A stretch of 64,000 nucleotides of DNA, taken from positions 45,790-109,789 of the forward strand of contig NZ_LQAQ01000012.1 of assembly GCF_001583495.1 (NCBI RefSeq), written 5' to 3'. Under the pieces are notes generated by a model that ran no database searches, was not told the origin of the DNA, and saw only the letters and a program-made list of their open reading frames with translations. Positions 1 to 9,500 of the stretch are shown piece by piece; position 1 is the stretch's first letter, and every line of letters starts with the position of its first letter. Position numbers and translations under genes: made by a program. Source of the stretch: Flammeovirga sp. SJP92. Lineage in GTDB: Bacteria > Bacteroidota > Bacteroidia > Cytophagales > Flammeovirgaceae.

Positions 1-7
1 AAAAAGA

Positions 8-57
8 AACTCACTATGCTATCCAGTTATTATTATAACTTGATAGTATAGTGAGTT
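8..57 (-). terminator. Rho-independent terminator after the TMEM43-like gene
   Basis: A long inverted repeat (arms beginning AACTCAC and ending GTGAGTT) surrounds an AT-rich centre. Read on the minus strand it ends in a T-rich run. It lies just past the stop codon of the minus-strand gene that begins at 1503. Confidence 0.75.
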
Positions 58-78
58 ATTATTTTTTTGAATAAAGTA

Positions 79-1503
79 TTATTCTACTTCTTCAAGTTCA
101 CGCTCTTCCTCTTTTGATTGACCTCCTTTAGGCTTATCAATATATGTTTTATAAACAAAGAAAGCACCTGCTACAATACCAATTCCCAATAGAGAATAAG
201 CTAATACAGGACGTGCAGCAATCCATGCAATTGAGATCGTGATAAAACTAAAGCAAATTGTCAATACACCTGCAATCAATGAAACACCAAACGAAACAAT
301 ACTTCCGATAAATGGTATTACATCTGCAAGTACTGCTAAAGGCTTAAAGATCATTGTAAATGATACAAACATCAATATAATACCACCAATTCGGCATAAC
401 CATAATACCATATTGTTACCTGATTCAGCCTTCTTGATTACATTTTTAGGTGAAACTTCGCCTGAGTTTACCTCAAAAAGAGTTTCTCCATCTGATGTTG
501 TATAGTTCACCAACTTGTTGCCTTTTTGCATTGCCATCACTGTTTTAGTGGCATCATTAGGTTCATATGTAAATGTCACCAACATGTCACCTACTTTAGG
601 ATCAGAATAAGTTCCCTTACCAACAAAAATCTCTGTATCGCTAACAAGTTTAGCATATTTGTTTCCTTTGATATTTGATTCATCCACTTTTACATCAACA
701 GGATTGTTGCTCATTAAGTTAGAACCATCATAAGCTCCAAATGTTGCTTTCTTAGCATCGTAAGTAGTGGCTTTATATAAAAATCTCTTCGGGTTTTTAT
801 GCCCTTTTGCGATTTTAAATTTCTCAGAGTTTTTTAAAGAGCTTGACCATTCTTTTCTGTAAGTATACTCTTTTGTTGTTTCCTTACTTCCTCCAAGTTT
901 TTTCTCAGATTTAGAGTTTACATCCTCTACCCACTGGAACATTTTTACTTCTCTACTTAAAGAGAATCCATTGACCTCAACCTTGAATTTTTTATCCTTC
1001 AAAGTTTCATCTGTATGAACTTTCCCAACTACGTGAACAAGTTTACCTTCATTTTTTGGATCGATTTTATTTACATCAGCCACAACAAAAGACGACGCAC
1101 CTTCTTCTAAAGCATCTGCTCTTTTAACGGCACGGCCTTCATTCCACCATAATAAATAACATGAACCAAATAATAGTACAAAACCAAATAAGATACCGAA
1201 CAATGAACTTCCGATACGCTCACCGTAAGATTCTGTTGAGGTTTCTACATAGCGATCTTCTCTTTCTTCAACACTAACCTCATCTTCATAATCACTGGCA
1301 AAGTGATCGTCTTCCATAGAATCATCATCAAAAGAAGCCGCTATTGCTTCTTCTTCTACATCATCTACCTGCTCTTCTTCATCGGTTTCAGTTTCTTCTT
1401 CTTCGTCGGATGCATCATTAAAAAAATCATCTTCAGCTGAAGATTCTTCTTCATTCGTTTCTTCGTTTTCGTTGAAGAACTCTTCTTCTTCGTTATTAGT
1501 CAT
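79..1503 (-). CDS. TMEM43/DUF1625 family membrane protein
   Basis: This is a predicted inner membrane protein of 474 residues. The first 95 or so residues are an unusually acidic, Glu/Asp-rich cytoplasmic tail. A transmembrane segment follows, ending in the motif LLWWNEGRAV, which is characteristic of the TMEM43 (LUMA) family. A large, probably extracytoplasmic loop of about 250 residues comes next, then a hydrophobic C-terminal block with about four transmembrane segments (NMVLWLCRIGGIILMFVSF onward). I placed the start at the ATG at 1503 (MTNNEEEEFF), not at an upstream start that would add a poorly matched 27-residue leader. The bacterial function of the family is unknown. It is monocistronic and divergent from the small secreted protein at 1692. 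The family call rests on the WNEGRAV motif and the topology. Confidence 0.8.
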   Translation of the reverse strand: MTNNEEEEFFNENEETNEEESSAEDDFFNDASDEEEETETDEEEQVDDVEEEAIAASFDDDSMEDDHFASDYEDEVSVEEREDRYVETSTESYGERIGSSLFGILFGFVLLFGSCYLLWWNEGRAVKRADALEEGASSFVVADVNKIDPKNEGKLVHVVGKVHTDETLKDKKFKVEVNGFSLSREVKMFQWVEDVNSKSEKKLGGSKETTKEYTYRKEWSSSLKNSEKFKIAKGHKNPKRFLYKATTYDAKKATFGAYDGSNLMSNNPVDVKVDESNIKGNKYAKLVSDTEIFVGKGTYSDPKVGDMLVTFTYEPNDATKTVMAMQKGNKLVNYTTSDGETLFEVNSGEVSPKNVIKKAESGNNMVLWLCRIGGIILMFVSFTMIFKPLAVLADVIPFIGSIVSFGVSLIAGVLTICFSFITISIAWIAARPVLAYSLLGIGIVAGAFFVYKTYIDKPKGGQSKEEERELEEVE

Positions 1504-1691
1504 TTGAATATAGTTTGATGTTGAAAAATAATTTGCAAAAAACTTTAAAAAATTCACTAGCATTTGTCGATGCTGCAGACCCAAACTACGATAAAATCGA
1601 GAAAATAAAAAACAAGACTATTACATATCTTTAATTTTTTTTACATAAATTAAAACGGCAAATAAATCTTAACTAATTTTATTTTTAAACT

Positions 1692-2060
1692 ATGAAATTC
1701 TTAGCTATCGCACTGGCGTTAACTTTTTCGACTGCATTCGCGAACCCTCTAGTAACCAAGTACTATGTATGCGGTACAAGTAAAGTTGCCCATATCAAAA
1801 AAGATTGTCCTGCTTTAAAGAAGTGTAAAAATAAAGTTACAGAAGTAACTTCTCTTAAAACAGGTATGACGGTATGTAAATTTAAAAGTGGTTGTAATGG
1901 AGGAGGCACTTCTTCTCAAAAAGCATCGAGTAGCTCTTCTGCTACAAAAAAGACTTCTAATTCAAGTTCTACTGATAAGAAAACGTCTTCTAGCAGCTCA
2001 ACGCAAAAGAAAACGTCAAGTTCTTCATCATCATCTAGCAGCACTACAAAAAAGAAATAA
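1692..2060 (+). CDS. Small secreted protein with Cys motif and Ser/Lys-rich tail
   Basis: A 122-residue exported protein. Residues 1-17 form a clear signal peptide (cleavage after STAFA). A compact Cys-containing domain at about 20-70 follows, with the pattern YVCGTSKVAHIKKDCPALKKC and then VCKFKSGC. This pattern of a Cys, a His and a CxxLxxC-like pair recurs in many small secreted Bacteroidota proteins of unknown function and may bind a metal. Residues from about 75 to the end are a low-complexity tail of alternating Ser runs and KK/TKK clusters. I do not know its role. It is followed at once by a strong terminator, so it is a single-gene unit. Confidence 0.7.
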   Translation: MKFLAIALALTFSTAFANPLVTKYYVCGTSKVAHIKKDCPALKKCKNKVTEVTSLKTGMTVCKFKSGCNGGGTSSQKASSSSSATKKTSNSSSTDKKTSSSSSTQKKTSSSSSSSSSTTKKK

Positions 2061-2101
2061 TTCAACCTCACAGAGGCTATTCTTTAAATGTAGGCTAAAT
2101 A

Positions 2102-2140
2102 AAAAAGCTGTCTTAGTTTCGAAACTAAGACAGCTTTTTT
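2102..2140. terminator. Bidirectional terminator between the secreted protein and SRP RNA
   Basis: A perfect hairpin (AAGCTGTCTTAGTTTC paired with its complement) is flanked by A and T runs on both sides. It can therefore stop transcription from the plus-strand gene ending at 2060 and from the minus-strand SRP RNA. Confidence 0.85.
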
Positions 2141-2162
2141 GTATAAAATCTTGGACATAAAA

Positions 2163-2252
2163 AAACAAGCCGGGAACGCATCGCTCAACTCCTTACCCTT
2201 GCTTGCTTCCGCACCTGGGGGATTCGGAGGAGCAAATCGACCCGACTTGCGA
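2163..2252 (-). ncRNA. ffs: Signal recognition particle RNA (4.5S type)
   Basis: On the minus strand the sequence contains the SRP domain IV signature: a GGTGCGGAAGCAAGCAAGG tetraloop/internal-loop segment, closely like the E. coli 4.5S GGTCCGGAAGGAAGCAGCC. The ends pair as CAAGTCGGG (2249-2241) with CCCGGCTTG (2174-2166), giving the expected single long hairpin of the small bacterial form, about 90 nt. It would bind Ffh and guide nascent membrane proteins. A Bacteroidota promoter lies directly upstream and a terminator hairpin about 25 nt downstream. The exact ends are estimated from the pairing. Confidence 0.93.
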
Positions 2253-2254
2253 TG

Positions 2255-2284
2255 CAAAGGTAAGTACATTTTTTAATTCCGCAA
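2255..2284 (-). promoter_or_regulatory. Promoter of the SRP RNA (TTG-N19-TACCTTTG)
   Basis: On the minus strand a TTG -33 element (plus-strand 2282-2284) is followed after exactly 20 nt or fewer (N19 between 2263 and 2281) by TACCTTTG (2255-2262), matching the Bacteroidota -7 consensus TAnnTTTG. The predicted start falls at the first paired bases of the SRP RNA, about 2249. Confidence 0.75.
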
Positions 2285-2394
2285 TGGTTTTTTATTATTT
2301 TTTTCTCAAAAACTTATAAGTTAGCGCTAATTATTTAGCTTTCAATAAATTAAAGATGATTTTTTATTTTAAAAAAAATTGATCGTCGAATACA

Positions 2395-5310
2395 TTATGA
2401 TAAAAGGTTAGTGATATCGTCTTTACTTAACTTCTTCATAAAACTTTCCTCAGTCGTGATCAAAGTATCAGCTAGCTCTTTTTTGCTTTGCTGTAAAGCC
2501 AAAATTTTCTCTTCAACCGTACCTCTGGTAATGAATTTATAAACCATCACCTTATTTTCCTGTCCAATACGATGTGCTCTATCTACAGCCTGAGCTTCGA
2601 TAGCCGGGTTCCACCATGGATCTAAAATAAAGACATAATCTGCCGCAGTAAGGTTTAAGCCTAGTCCTCCTGCTTTTAATGAAATCAAGAAGATCTGTAC
2701 GTCCTTAGAGTTTTGGAATTTACTCACCTCTTTCTTTCTGTCCTTCGTTCCACCATCCAAGTAAGCATAATCAAAACCTTTATCATCTAACTCTTTTCTG
2801 AACAATGTCAAGTGCTTTACAAATTGACTGAACACTAAAATTTTATGTCCTTCTGCTGTTGCATTTTCCAATGATCGAATCACTTCATCAAACTTACCTG
2901 CAGAGTGCTCGTATTTCTCTTCTAAGAGCACCGGGTGATTAGCCAGCTGTCTGAGTTCCGTCAAACCTTTAAGAAGCATAAACTGAGATCCCTTCACTCC
3001 TGTACTTTCAATATGCTCTAAAATCTCATTCCGATAAGAAGACTTGATTTCTTCATATTTTGCTTTCTGTTCAGATGTCATATCAATATACATTACCTTT
3101 TCGATCTTCTCTGGAAGTTCAGAGGCAACTTGTGATTTATGTCTACGCATCACAAATGGCTTGATCAAACGATAGAGCTTTGCATATTTTTCTTCGTCCT
3201 TCTTTCTTTCAATCGGATGCAGGAATTCTTTCTTGAAGAAATTTTGTCCACCTAATAACCCCTCATTCGCAAAATTCATCTCAGACCAAAGGTCCATCGT
3301 TGTGTTTTCAATAGGTGTACCTGTCAATAAAAGACGTTTTCTAGACTTTAACTGATTGACTGATTTTGTAACTATAGAAGATGGGTTTTTAATGATTTGA
3401 GCTTCATCCAATATGATATAATTGAAGAAATATTGTGATAGAATCTCTGCATCAATACGTGCTGTACCATAAGAAGTAATCACCAAATCGTACAATCCAA
3501 ACTTCTCGGGATTCTTTTGTCTATTGGTACCTGTATAGTTGAGAATCTTCATTTTAGGTGTAAACTTCTTGGCTTCCATTTCCCAGTTATAAACCAAAGA
3601 AGTTGGCATAATCAGTAATGAAGTACCATTTTCGGCTCCTCTTTCATGTTCTAAAACAGCCAAAGTTTGTACTGTTTTACCCAATCCCATATCATCTGCT
3701 AAACAGCCACCAAAATTGTACTCAGAAAGGAATCGCATCCAATTATAACCTGCTTTTTGGTAAGGTCTTAATTTTCCCTTGAAGCCTTTAGGAACATCAT
3801 AATCCTCTATCTGATCAAAATCGTTCAACTTCGATAACCTTTCATTCAAACTCACTTTAGCCAATGAACCTTCTTTCAGTTCTTGCACTAAAGCCAAGTG
3901 ATGTTTATGCAGACGTGGTGTTTCGCTATCATTATTAAGGAAATAGAAAAGTTCCTGATACTGAGAGAACCACACATTAGGTATCACGGCAATTTCACCA
4001 TTTGGAAGTTCAAATTCATGACGGCCAGAAACGATTAATTTTCTGATCACTGTAAATGGAATTTCAAACTCACCAAACAATACTTTGGTCTTGATATCAA
4101 ACCAATCCCTATCCTCTTCTACCTCAAGATTGATCACTGATTTACCAATGAAATATTTCTTTTCAATGGCTCCATCCTGATCAATCAAGACATTATTTTC
4201 TTCCAAAGCTTGAGCATTGTTTGAAATCCAAGAGAAAGCGTCATTCTTAGGTAAAATGATTTTTCCTTTCTTGCCAATCTCCAACCCTAAATGTTCAATA
4301 TTTTCTTTAACGGCCGTTTCAAAATTGACTTTTCGGTTCATTTTGAAAAATGTAAATTCATCGTCTTTGTACTCCAAATTCACATGGCTTCTTTTCCCGA
4401 TTGTTCCTCCATCAATCACACGATCTCCATATTTGAAGACCAAACTCAATTCCACGTCATTGACAACTGGAGCACTTTCTTCGGAACCATTTTCAGCCGT
4501 TACAATTTCTTTCAGAAGTAAAGATGCTGTAGCTTCTTCTTCCAAACGGACAATATTAAAACCATCCGCTTTTACTTTGTAATCTTCAATCAGGTGTGTA
4601 ATAAACTTTTCGTAGTAGCTAGGTTCCATTTTCTTAGGAATAGCAATAAAGTTTTTGAATAAGAAAGGCTTAATTTTCTTTCCATCCACATCACCTTCAA
4701 AAGTATAAAGTTTTCCTTCCAATAGTAACCAAGCAGGTCTATTGGAAAGTAGAACGGCATTTTTATATTGGAACTCGACCTTTTCACCATTGAAAAACAT
4801 GAAAGGCCTGTAATTGGTATTTTCTTTTTCTTTGTTTCTCCAGAAACGGAAGGTAATAGAAGCTTTTTCTTTTTGAACGCGAATCGTTTTGTAAGTAGGG
4901 TTACCATCTTTTCCCATCTCAAACACCATTTTTCCTGAAAGGCGATTAAGAATTTTGATTCTTTCTTCCTCTACATAATCGAGGATTCTTTTCTGAAGCA
5001 GTTCATCTCCTTTTTTATCATCAAAAGTGGATAAGAAAAATGCATTCGCTTTTTGTCGTTTTTTTCCACCAAAACGATGTGCTACTGCATCAGGTTGAAT
5101 ATTGTCCATCAGGTCAATAAGTTCATAATCCTTCTCATCCAGTCTGCTTGAAAACTCATGGGCATTTCTTGCAGAAATATTCTGATGTTGAAGGGTCAAC
5201 TTATTTTCGTGGTTCAATTGAACTACAAAGGATTCGAATAAATAGCCTAAAAATTGATGTTCAAATAAAGAAAAAACCAATTGAAAGGGTTGGGACGTGG
5301 AAACTTTCAT
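2395..5310 (-). CDS. SNF2-family DEAD/DEAH-box helicase
   Basis: A 971-residue Swi2/Snf2-type ATPase expected to translocate on double-stranded DNA and displace bound proteins. Helicase motifs are all visible in the C-terminal half: motif I DDMGLGKT near 541, motif II DEAQ near 635 (Gln instead of His), motif III LTGTPIEN near 660, and the second RecA domain with SLKAGGLGLNLTAADYVF near 877 and DRAHRIGQ near 911, the arginine-finger motif VI. The first 500 residues contain no motif I recognise beyond the bacterial SNF2-associated type of N-terminus. There is no SWIM zinc motif (CxCn) that I can see. No restriction or defence gene is adjacent, so a housekeeping role similar to RapA or bacterial Snf2 proteins is more likely than a defence role; this is inference. 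Confidence 0.9.
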   Translation of the reverse strand: MKVSTSQPFQLVFSLFEHQFLGYLFESFVVQLNHENKLTLQHQNISARNAHEFSSRLDEKDYELIDLMDNIQPDAVAHRFGGKKRQKANAFFLSTFDDKKGDELLQKRILDYVEEERIKILNRLSGKMVFEMGKDGNPTYKTIRVQKEKASITFRFWRNKEKENTNYRPFMFFNGEKVEFQYKNAVLLSNRPAWLLLEGKLYTFEGDVDGKKIKPFLFKNFIAIPKKMEPSYYEKFITHLIEDYKVKADGFNIVRLEEEATASLLLKEIVTAENGSEESAPVVNDVELSLVFKYGDRVIDGGTIGKRSHVNLEYKDDEFTFFKMNRKVNFETAVKENIEHLGLEIGKKGKIILPKNDAFSWISNNAQALEENNVLIDQDGAIEKKYFIGKSVINLEVEEDRDWFDIKTKVLFGEFEIPFTVIRKLIVSGRHEFELPNGEIAVIPNVWFSQYQELFYFLNNDSETPRLHKHHLALVQELKEGSLAKVSLNERLSKLNDFDQIEDYDVPKGFKGKLRPYQKAGYNWMRFLSEYNFGGCLADDMGLGKTVQTLAVLEHERGAENGTSLLIMPTSLVYNWEMEAKKFTPKMKILNYTGTNRQKNPEKFGLYDLVITSYGTARIDAEILSQYFFNYIILDEAQIIKNPSSIVTKSVNQLKSRKRLLLTGTPIENTTMDLWSEMNFANEGLLGGQNFFKKEFLHPIERKKDEEKYAKLYRLIKPFVMRRHKSQVASELPEKIEKVMYIDMTSEQKAKYEEIKSSYRNEILEHIESTGVKGSQFMLLKGLTELRQLANHPVLLEEKYEHSAGKFDEVIRSLENATAEGHKILVFSQFVKHLTLFRKELDDKGFDYAYLDGGTKDRKKEVSKFQNSKDVQIFLISLKAGGLGLNLTAADYVFILDPWWNPAIEAQAVDRAHRIGQENKVMVYKFITRGTVEEKILALQQSKKELADTLITTEESFMKKLSKDDITNLLS

Positions 5311-5698
5311 CTGCGCTCAGAACTCTTTTTACTAAACAATTTTTCCAATTTCTAAATCATCAAAAGTAGTATAATTAATCTTATCAACAAATCGTAGCAT
5401 CAAAAAGTAGCATATCAACACTCAATCGTGATGCATTTTGTACCTTTGTAAAAACACTTTTTCACAACATTGTTTCCTCTTAATTTTCAATTAATTAATG
5501 ACAGATAGTGTCATCAATATTTTTGACAATGTTATTCTATTTGAAGTAAAATATGTTAAGAAAAATCATCATCTTTAAGTAAATTTTATTTACTAACATT
5601 AATTATGTAAACATTTGTAAGTCATTCTACTGAATGTTAGCGATTTGATTTTTCTGAGCTTAAATTTACATTTAATCTAACGATCCAAAATTAAGATT
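5311..5698. other. Divergent intergenic region (388 bp)
   Basis: AT-rich region between the divergent SNF2 and DUF4230 genes. It contains a -7-like TACCTTTG on the plus strand at 5441-5448, without a clear -33 partner, and a small hairpin ATGACA-gatag-TGTCAT at 5498-5514. If that promoter is real the DUF4230 mRNA has a leader of about 240 nt. No ORF or tRNA is seen here. Confidence 0.4.
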
Positions 5699-6313
5699 AT
5701 GTCCTCGAAGTTACATACATCAATCCTTACTGTTTTGGCTATACTTATGGCTACTTATATTGTTTGGGATTTTTTTACAGAAAGCTATGCTGATACTACT
5801 AATGAACATCAACTCATTGTCGAAGAATTAGAAGGTCTTGGCCGTCTTGAATTATACAAGGCCCATGTGAGAGATGTGGCAGAATATACGGAAGACAGTA
5901 AATATTTTGCTGACATTCCAGTGGCGAATGATTATTTCAAATCAAAAATACTCGCTGTCATCGGCGGTGAGATTGTAGCTTATATCAATCTAAATGAAAT
6001 TCAAGAAGATGATATTCATATCATCGATTCTACTGTGGTTGTTGACCTTCCAATGTTGAATATTGACGGCAGAGTGAATCCAAAAGAAGTGAAAGTTTAC
6101 TCTTCTGAATTTGCCAGCCCTGAAGCTATGAATCAATTATATATTGAAGCTGAAAATAAATTGAAGAAAACCGGACAAGAGATGCAATTGGAAGCTAAGG
6201 CTAAAGAAAATGCAAAACTCTACCTCGCTCCGATTCTTTCAAAAATCAGTGGTCACAGAAAAGTTAAAATCAACTTTAAAGACAGTGTCAATTTACATTA
6301 CATGCGTAAGTAA
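5699..6313 (+). CDS. DUF4230 domain protein, membrane anchored
   Basis: A 204-residue protein with one N-terminal transmembrane segment or uncleaved signal (residues 7-27, SILTVLAILMATYIVWDFF). The rest matches the DUF4230 pattern: a strand LGRLELYKAHVRDV, then KILAVIGGEIVAYINLNEI, then a VVVDLPMLNIDGRVNPKEV strand, and a charged helical C-terminus ending in KVKINFKDS. DUF4230 proteins are common single-pass envelope proteins whose function is unknown. The gene stands alone, with 275 bp before the next gene. The family assignment is from memory of the motif layout. Confidence 0.7.
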   Translation: MSSKLHTSILTVLAILMATYIVWDFFTESYADTTNEHQLIVEELEGLGRLELYKAHVRDVAEYTEDSKYFADIPVANDYFKSKILAVIGGEIVAYINLNEIQEDDIHIIDSTVVVDLPMLNIDGRVNPKEVKVYSSEFASPEAMNQLYIEAENKLKKTGQEMQLEAKAKENAKLYLAPILSKISGHRKVKINFKDSVNLHYMRK

Positions 6314-6588
6314 AAAAACACTTCCTCTTTCTTTAGAAATAGTACTATTCAAATATTTCGCCTGATTTATGTTATATGTTAACAGATAAGTTTTCATCGC
6401 TTTTTTAGGGCATTAACATATAGAATCATTGAACTATGAGTATTCTATTACATATTTAGAATCAAAATATTCTAATATTTGATTATTTTGAGAAAAAACT
6501 GTATTATACAGCAACTCATTAGTCTTTATTTTTTAATATATCAAAGACTGTCCATTTGAACTATACATCATAATCGCATTTTTTTGTT

Positions 6589-9500
6589 ATGGTTAGAGCA
6601 ACAAATACGAATCTTCGCATTCATTTTTTGATACATCTTATTACCTCAATTTTACTTCTCATTAGTACATCTATCTCTGCCCAGAATATCCTAAGTACAC
6701 ACTACTCTAAGGATAATGGACTTAAGTCGGAGTACATAAAAAGTATTGCCAAGGATTCTATCGGGTATCTATGGATGGGTACAGACAATGGCCTAGTACG
6801 CTATAATGGTTTGACCTTTAAAGGTTACGGAAGCAGTCAGCTTCACAGTAATTATATTAAACAACTTTTGCAGAAAAAGGACGGTTCATTATATGCGATT
6901 ACAGACAAAGAAATTGTTCAAATATACAGTACGCCAGACGAAGTAACATTTAAAGTATTGATGCAAACAAAGACACCTGAAGCAGATGAAGGGGATTTGT
7001 TTTATGGTAAAATGCTTTATGAGGACAGAAACAATGTACTTTGGGCAGCTGATAACTCACAAATTTTTAAACAAACTCCTTCTGGAGAATTTGAGCTTAC
7101 TTTCAGTAATTTCGACTTGATCAATGAAGCTCAAAATAGATCATTCCAACTTGTTGAGAACATTGATGGAGAATTATTTGCTTTTCACCATACAGGAGTG
7201 GTTCTAAAGTATGATGAGGAAGCCAATCAGTTCCGTGATATGAAAGCCAATTTATCATTGGATAATATTCAACATGCGATTTGGTACAACGGTTCATCTT
7301 TCCTTGTTGCAGATACAGGAAAAGGTGTTTCACTTGTAGAGATTAAAGGAAATAAAGTAACTCGCCGACAAATTGGCCAGAGATTAGACGCTTCCTACAT
7401 TCAGGAAATCGGCACTGACACTTACATGGTTTCTTGTTGGTTAAAGGGTATGTATAGACTAGAAAGTACTTACGAAGGTTTCAAACTTCATAGAGATGCT
7501 GAATTAGGTGTATACAACGGTAATGCAATGTATTACAACGACTTGGATCTTTGGTTAGCAAGAGATAACGGTGTTTCTTTATTCCAGCAGCTTCCTTTTA
7601 ATCAGTTTGCTCAAAATGTTACTACTTCGTTTATCCAGCATGTTAACGGTGACGATAAGAACTTATATTTCACAGATGGTGATAATTTCTACACTGGTAC
7701 TATAAACTCTATCAACGAATTTAAGTTGACGCAGAAAATTAAGGTGAAGCCTTCAGGAAACGCCTTTTTGAGGATATTACCCACTAAAAACGGTGTTTGG
7801 ACTTCTGATGCTGAAGGACACCTTGTTTTATGGAAGGGAACACAAGAAATTAAGAAATTCGATTTATCACATTTAGGTGGAGCCATATTCGTAATGAAAC
7901 AAGATAAGAATGGTAACCTTTGGGTCTGTCAAGATGGTATTGCGGGTGTGATTAAGATTCAACCAAGTGGAAAAACAAAAATATATAGTGTAGAAGAAGG
8001 TGTTTCTAGTAGAGCTATCAGTATTGAAATTACAGAATCAAATGAAATACTTCTTGGTGGTTCTTCTAAAGAGGGGCTGGTATTCCAATACAATGATGTA
8101 ATTGATGGTTTTGATAACTTGACAACGGATTTGAATTTCAAGCTAGAAGGAAACCTTCAAACCAATGATATTAGAAAAGCTTCAAATGGTGATGTTATTT
8201 TAGGTACATCTTATGGTACAATGATATTGAAAGATGAAAAGATCAAACGTCTGAACTTAGGTGACTTCACTACAATTTCAAATAATGCTTTAGCGATTGA
8301 CCCTTCGGAGCAACAACTTTGGATTTCTACTCCATCAGGTCTAATTCGTTACAATTTTGAACATGACGAGTACTTACGCTATACTTATAAGGATGGTCTT
8401 CCTGATGGTCAGTTAAACCACAGAGGTCTATACATTGATGATTTTGGTAAATTATTTATCTCCTCTACTAGAGGTATTGGTTTTGCTCCAAACTTACAGG
8501 TATTAAAAGAAACTCCGAAGCCTTTTATTGAACAGGTTCATGTGGGTGGTGATAAGATTGGTAATGATGAAAGACCAGAAGTGGCATCAGATTCATATTT
8601 GAGAGTTGATTTCCATATTCCTGTATATCCAACTGAAAACGTTGCCTTGCAAAAACGTATTTTAGGTTACCCTGGATTGGACGAGTGGACCAACTTTGAA
8701 AAAGACCATGAAGGTTTATTAATTGATAAACTAGAAGCGGGGTCGTCTTATACTTTAGAAATCAGAGGTAGAAAAACGGGTAACTTCTCATGGAGTAGAC
8801 CTATGGCCTTTAGATTCTCTGTATTTACTCCTTTCTACAAGCAATGGTGGAGTTACGTAATTTATATAGTAGGTACAATCACAATTGTCCTCATTTTCGT
8901 ACAATTGAACATTCTTAGAAGTAGAAGAGATAAAAGAAGACTGGAAGAGCAAGTAAACCTAAGAACAAAAGAGGTTGAGCAACAATCTTCGGAGTTAACA
9001 GAGAAAAATAGTGAATTGGAAAAAGCCTTTAACAGACTAAAAAGGTCTGAGGCTATTCTTAATCATAACACCAAAGAACTAGAAAGAGCAAAGAAAGAAG
9101 CGGACAAAGCCGTTTCAAAGCTGAAAGATAAAAACACCGAGCTTGAAGAGACTTCTCGTACAATTCGTGAACAACACCAAGAGATGAAGAGTCACCGAGA
9201 GCAAATCCTAAGACAAAACGAACTTGTAAAAGAACAAGCTCTTCTACTTTCTCAGCACAATGACAAGGTAAAGAGTTCTGTAAACTATGCAAGACGAATG
9301 CAAACTGCCGTATTCGGTCAGCCTTCTGAAATGGCTGAGCAAATGAAAGGTATTGGTCAGCATTGGGATGGTTTTGTATACTTGAAACCTAGAGATATTG
9401 TATCGGGTGATTTCCACTGGTATGGGGAGAAAAATGAGAACCATATTATTGTAGCAGCCGATTGTACAGGCCACGGTGTTCCGGGTGCCTTCATGTCCTT

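Noticed and set aside
2084..2269. Minus-strand frame of 61 residues over the SRP RNA
   Set aside because: The sequence is the SRP RNA with its promoter and terminator; no real protein start or composition.
4217..4582. Plus-strand frames inside the SNF2 gene
   Set aside because: No start context or features; the SNF2 frame has intact motifs on both sides.
2395..5310. SNF2 helicase as part of a defence system (DISARM or similar)
   Set aside because: No methylase, nuclease or other defence gene lies beside it, and the neighbours are housekeeping genes.
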